Of a DNA stretch of 29,546 nt, positions 25,724 to 29,546 are shown one piece after another. The translations under genes were made by a program, and so were the position numbers. Numbering within the stretch: the stretch's first letter is position 1; each line of letters starts with the position of its first letter. This DNA is from Aureococcus anophagefferens (taxonomy: Eukaryota > Sar > Pelagophyceae > Pelagomonadales > Pelagomonadaceae), in the NCBI RefSeq assembly GCF_000186865.1, contig NW_008705595.1, positions 15,648 to 45,193 of the forward strand, in the 5' to 3' direction. Below the pieces are notes generated by a model that saw only the letters and a program-made list of their open reading frames with translations, ran no database searches and was not told the DNA's origin.

Positions 25724-26410
25724 ATGCAGACGCTGGGTCTCAAGGATGGGAGCTTCACTCGCAATCTAACTCAACAGGGACCTAACTGCCTTAGGTACCC
25801 TTACTTGTACAGATTAGCCCACAATGCATGTCTATCACTCCGAATTGATGTGTGCACAGGATTTCATGTATACACATCCCTCAATCAGCAACATGCAGTT
25901 AAGCTCTCTGTCGCCAACGCTAGCATGATATTCACCCTTGGATATTTCAAGAATGGCGACATGATTGATCACAGTACGAACCCTTCTATCATCAAACCTA
26001 TCTTCTGTCAACCTACTGTCATTTCTGACAGCAAGAACATAGTCCTTCAACCCCATCAAGGATACAGAATCACAGTAGTCGGTGTCAACGCCATTGGTGC
26101 ACATGAGCTTCCCACTCATACTGACAAATTACTAACACTATTTGACTCTGTATCTCCTGGCAGAATAGCAGCTTCTCTAGACAACAGCAACAGAATGGTG
26201 TGGATTGATCCTAAAGGTACTTTACTAAGAGTACCTCTTGCTCATTACATTGGGTATTACAAAGACAAGCGAAAAGGAAACAATCTATATCTGTGCACAG
26301 GGCCTGTCAATGTAATCACATCTCAACCCAACACCTGGATTACCTCCAAGCAGCATCTGCTGGAAAAGAGGAAGTTGTCACTGTTCATCAATTCTTCGCA
26401 CCCTGTATGA
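25724..26410 (+). CDS. Retroelement ORF2, 228 aa, function not recognised
   Basis: It starts at the ATG immediately after the ORF1 stop and lies in the same frame, so it may be made as a C-terminal extension of ORF1 by UAG readthrough. The sequence contains no Asp-Thr/Ser-Gly protease motif and no HHCC or DD35E integrase pattern. It looks like a mostly beta-rich globular domain (LNQQHAVKLSVANASMIFTL, GYRITVVGVNAIG, RVPLAHYIGYYKDK). By position it occupies the place of protease in a copia polyprotein. It ends with TGA overlapping the start codon of ORF3 (ATGA, 26407-26410). Confidence 0.75.
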   Translation: MQTLGLKDGSFTRNLTQQGPNCLRYPYLYRLAHNACLSLRIDVCTGFHVYTSLNQQHAVKLSVANASMIFTLGYFKNGDMIDHSTNPSIIKPIFCQPTVISDSKNIVLQPHQGYRITVVGVNAIGAHELPTHTDKLLTLFDSVSPGRIAASLDNSNRMVWIDPKGTLLRVPLAHYIGYYKDKRKGNNLYLCTGPVNVITSQPNTWITSKQHLLEKRKLSLFINSSHPV

Positions 26411-29400
26411 GTCAGTCGATAGATGATCCAAAGACATACGATAGCAAAAACCTAGCTTCCTTCTACCTGACCACATCTCACTACTGTCCTATTAAGGTAC
26501 ATGGATTGGATACCCACACTGGAGGAGTGCGGGAAGAGAATGTGTCAATAATCCTACAACAAGGAACTGGGAAAATCGTGAACACTGGTCGATGGTCTGT
26601 GCTCTCACGAACCACCTATGGAAAGTACTTTGCTCTGGACAATCCCAATCGACCTCTCATCAACATGAGAGGCTACAACCATGCTACCTCTCAATCCACG
26701 TATAATCCCAACGATGACGATGATGAATTCCGGTATGACAACATCGGACAGAAGAAGCAAGGTCTCGTTGTGAGTCAGCGTTTTATGAACAACCTGACCA
26801 AGGATAAGTCTGCAACACTGACACCGGCTCCAATCGACCTGACAAATGTTCCAGAATCAAGAAACTACAGTCCAGGATCCGATGATGAATTGGACTACAG
26901 ACATCAAGACTTTGATGAAACAGGCGAACATGCCGCTGAAGAGGATCTCCTTCCAGGAGATCTACTTGATGATGATCAAGAAGAACATGAGGCACAAGAT
27001 GAAGTCGAAAGGGAGGATAACTCATCTGGAGACGATGAATCGTTACAGGGGGAGTCCACATCTGCCTCCAATCTACCGCGAAGTCCCTTTCCTAGAAGAG
27101 AAAGAAAGCAAGCCACTAGGTTTGTTGCTGGGCAAGGCAAAACTCTGGATTATAAGAAAGACAGGCTCGAGACTTTGCTCAACATGCCGTTGTTTCATGA
27201 ACCCGACATCAAGAGCATAGATGACCTCAAGGGTGACCATGTCAGCCTTGCTCATCTCACAAGTCTGGACTCCTACTTTACTGGGCATGTGTGGTTTGAT
27301 AAAAACACTGTCAACACCATCAGCGCCGATGACTCTCGATCAGTTCAAACGGCATTTCTTGATGAACTAACCAAAGGGCGCGAAGTATCAGAGGCCAAGT
27401 CACCGGGAGTCAACTACCATCACCTTGATGGTGACCCAGACTCAGACATTGCGCTTGATTATCAAGCAGCCGTAGAAGCGCTGTGGGGAGCAGACGAAAC
27501 TGCACCCGTCACCGCCACCTCGTCAGCTCCGTCGGACCAAAGCAGCAGCTCATCCAACCTTGCTATTCCTGCTGATCCTTCACCAGTTGATTTTGAACAG
27601 CTGCTCCCAACCATATCTCAATACTTATCTGTACAGAGATCAGGACGTCAAATGTGCAAAGCTGCTGAAAAGGATCATCTCTTTGGAAGTAACCATAACT
27701 TGGATGATCCAATATTAGACTGCTTCATGACCTATGGCCTTGAACCTACAAATACAGAAACGTCTGGATATAAGAGAGTCGAAATCATACTTCAGGTCGA
27801 TGAAACCCTAGTGCCTGATTCCATGAAGGACAAAAGTCCTGACTCCACTCTCAAACATGGAGACATTGTCTATCACAGGGAAAAGATCGGAGATCTCAAT
27901 AAGGAAGATGCGAACATGAGAACTGCCTACTTCAAGGCAGTCACCGAGGAAATGTCCGCTCTTTGCGCACTCAAGTTTGCCGAAGTTACCATCATTCCCG
28001 AAACCAGAGACCCAATCTCTACCCGCTTTGTGCTCAAAGTCAAGCGCAAAGCAGATGGAAGTTTTGACCGAGTCAAGGCGCGACTCGTCGTACGTGGGTT
28101 CATGCAGCGTATTGGACTTGATTTCTACACATCCTACAGCCCAATGGCCACTCTGGCCAGCTGCCGCCTGGTGCTTGCTGCAGCAGTTAAGCACAAGGTC
28201 AAATGCCATCAAATTGACATCCCAAATGCTTTCATTCAGGGCAATGCTGAACGCGATATGTTCATCAATCTACCAACAGGCCTTGCCCTATCTGAGGCAT
28301 GTATTCAAGACATGTTGAAAGGCAAGGAACTGGACTTGGCTGACAGAAAGAAGTATCGCATTGGTCTTCGTCTATTGAAAGCCCTCTATGGACTCAAACA
28401 AGCTCCACTCCTTTGGAACCTGCGGATCGACAAGTTCTTTCAGAAGCACGGCTTTGAAAGACAATCTGCAGATGCATGCTTGTATAGATTCCAAGAGGAA
28501 GTAGATGGTGAAACCAAGTGGGTTCTCCTGTCAGTATCTGTCGATGACATTCTATGCACTGGCACTCACGATAAAAAGATTGACAGCCTCAAGCAAGCTC
28601 TCAATGAGGAATTTTCCATTGTCATCAATGGTAAGACTAAGGAGTGCACTTGGACGGACTACGTGGAAAGCTTTCTTGGAATCCTTGTGACCGGCAGGCC
28701 CGAACATGGTAAAATCACTCTCAGTGTCCCAGGTAAAATTGGTGACCTCATCAAAGAAATTGAAGAGGCATGTGGGACTAAAGTTCATGAGATCAAATCT
28801 CTCACCACTCCTGACAAAAAGGACGTTGTCAGACCAGGCAAGCTCAAGGACTATCTCAAGGAAAACTTCGCACGTGTGGTTGGCTGCACCATCTACATGA
28901 GCATAACTTGCAGACCTGATATCTGCACTTGGGTTTCAAGGACTGCTCGCGGGATGCATGATCCTCAGGAGACTCATTTGTACCTAGCGTACCGTTTGCT
29001 TATGTACCTTAAAGGCACACGGAGCCGCGGTCTCAATTTTTCTTATGAGTCCCCTATAGCTGAGCTTCTCAGCGAGTATCAAGAAGCAGAAGGCAAGGAA
29101 ATCAAGTCTGAAATTCAGAATGCGTCATGCTACGCTTTCTCTGATGCCAATTGGGCTGATGCTACCGACGAGAAGCTTCGAAGTACCTCCGGCTTCTGCA
29201 TCTATGTGTTTGGCTGCCTTGTGTCTTGGCACTCAAAGCGCCAAACTTTGACAGCCGCATCAACTATGCAGGCTGAACTAATAGCCGCCGCGACATGTGC
29301 AGACGAAGTCAAGTGGTTCACAAATATACTCATCCCAAATAAGCTTATTTTTGGGGAGTTTGTCAGTGTTCCTCTTTTTGTTGACAATCAAGCGGCTCTC

Positions 29401-29546
29401 TCTGTCTCTAATCACCCCAAGATGTCAGCAAGCAACAAGTTTGTTGATCTACGTGAGTATCGTATCAGAGACTACCAAAAGGAAGGAATCATACGTCCAG
29501 TCTGGATCCCTGGGAATCTTAACCCGGCGGACCTATTCACAAAGCT
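26407..29546 (+). CDS. Retroelement ORF3: copia-type reverse transcriptase and RNase H, partial
   Basis: An uninterrupted frame of 1046 codons runs off the right edge. The first approximately 400 residues are an acidic, low-complexity linker region with no integrase signature. The RT follows: RVKARLVVRGFMQ, then QIDIPNAFIQG with the first catalytic Asp, LLKALYGLKQAPLLWN, and SVSVDDILCTG with the catalytic DD pair (the usual Tyr before VDD is Ser). RNase H follows: AFSDANWADATDEKLRSTSG, SWHSKRQTLTAASTMQAEL, VDNQAAL, and NLNPADLFTK at the edge. The order and motifs are Ty1/copia (Pseudoviridae-type). The start at 26407 overlaps the ORF2 stop by ATGA in the -1 frame, so expression needs reinitiation, frameshifting or its own mRNA. 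Any integrase would have to lie downstream or be absent. Confidence 0.93.
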   Translation, partial: MSQSIDDPKTYDSKNLASFYLTTSHYCPIKVHGLDTHTGGVREENVSIILQQGTGKIVNTGRWSVLSRTTYGKYFALDNPNRPLINMRGYNHATSQSTYNPNDDDDEFRYDNIGQKKQGLVVSQRFMNNLTKDKSATLTPAPIDLTNVPESRNYSPGSDDELDYRHQDFDETGEHAAEEDLLPGDLLDDDQEEHEAQDEVEREDNSSGDDESLQGESTSASNLPRSPFPRRERKQATRFVAGQGKTLDYKKDRLETLLNMPLFHEPDIKSIDDLKGDHVSLAHLTSLDSYFTGHVWFDKNTVNTISADDSRSVQTAFLDELTKGREVSEAKSPGVNYHHLDGDPDSDIALDYQAAVEALWGADETAPVTATSSAPSDQSSSSSNLAIPADPSPVDFEQLLPTISQYLSVQRSGRQMCKAAEKDHLFGSNHNLDDPILDCFMTYGLEPTNTETSGYKRVEIILQVDETLVPDSMKDKSPDSTLKHGDIVYHREKIGDLNKEDANMRTAYFKAVTEEMSALCALKFAEVTIIPETRDPISTRFVLKVKRKADGSFDRVKARLVVRGFMQRIGLDFYTSYSPMATLASCRLVLAAAVKHKVKCHQIDIPNAFIQGNAERDMFINLPTGLALSEACIQDMLKGKELDLADRKKYRIGLRLLKALYGLKQAPLLWNLRIDKFFQKHGFERQSADACLYRFQEEVDGETKWVLLSVSVDDILCTGTHDKKIDSLKQALNEEFSIVINGKTKECTWTDYVESFLGILVTGRPEHGKITLSVPGKIGDLIKEIEEACGTKVHEIKSLTTPDKKDVVRPGKLKDYLKENFARVVGCTIYMSITCRPDICTWVSRTARGMHDPQETHLYLAYRLLMYLKGTRSRGLNFSYESPIAELLSEYQEAEGKEIKSEIQNASCYAFSDANWADATDEKLRSTSGFCIYVFGCLVSWHSKRQTLTAASTMQAELIAAATCADEVKWFTNILIPNKLIFGEFVSVPLFVDNQAALSVSNHPKMSASNKFVDLREYRIRDYQKEGIIRPVWIPGNLNPADLFTK

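Larger units (their letters stand above)
22964..29546 (+). mobile_element. Ty1/copia-type retroelement, internal region, 3' end not in window
   Basis: Three successive open frames (ORF1 22964-25723, ORF2 25724-26410, ORF3 26407 onward) have no internal stops or frameshifts, suggesting a recent or active copy. ORF3 carries copia-order reverse transcriptase then RNase H. Base composition is more AT-rich than the surrounding intergenic DNA. No introns are needed, in contrast to the host genes. Protease and integrase signatures are not seen before the reverse transcriptase. Confidence 0.85.

Overview
The window is nuclear DNA of a unicellular eukaryote. The genes are split by very short spliceosomal introns (31 to 134 nt in my models) and encode eukaryote-only proteins: a kinesin motor, eEF1B-gamma, THO complex subunit 1, ribosomal protein L11 (uL5), AGC-type kinases and the B9 protein B9D2. 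B9D2 acts at the base of cilia, so the host probably builds a flagellum. I cannot name the lineage. The L11 sequence looks somewhat stramenopile- or plant-like by eye, which is weak evidence. There are no rRNA, tRNA, CRISPR or bacterial operon features.

Layout: 1-593 (-) start of a kinesin gene; 705-1607 a 903-bp non-autonomous DNA transposon; 2048-3367 (-) eEF1B-gamma; 3368-4222 repeats; 4223-6753 (+) THOC1 in about nine exons; 7278-7978 (-) RPL11 in four exons; 8061-8755 two tandem-repeat blocks; 8793-9542 a segment bounded by 27-bp inverted repeats; 9560-11373 (+) an unrecognised coiled-coil protein in six exons; 11374-12408 GC-rich repeats with an empty insertion site matching the 705-1607 transposon; 12409-14343 (-) an ankyrin-repeat protein; 14344-16621 GC-rich sequence, retroelement remnants and repeats; 16622-20316 (+) a double-kinase protein; 21526-22294 (-) B9D2 in five exons; 22964 to the right edge (+) a Ty1/copia-type retroelement with three ORFs, its 3' end outside the window.

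The best candidate for something undescribed is the 16622-20316 gene. It encodes one polypeptide of about 1178 residues laid out as AGC kinase, NTF2/SnoaL-like domain, second AGC kinase, second NTF2/SnoaL-like domain. This is an internal duplication resembling, by analogy only, the kinase plus association-domain plan of CaMKII. The kinase calls are read directly; the NTF2-like call is inference from pattern.

A second theme is splicing. When exons are placed by protein homology and frame, six of about 25 introns need GC rather than GT at the 5' end, and complete models then close in frame (RPL11 513 nt, B9D2 555 nt, the kinase 3537 nt). A third theme is mobile DNA: a transposon insertion provable from filled and empty copies of the same repeat, and a copia-type element with no recognisable protease or integrase before its reverse transcriptase, whose ORFs are linked by an in-frame UAG and then an AUGA overlap.
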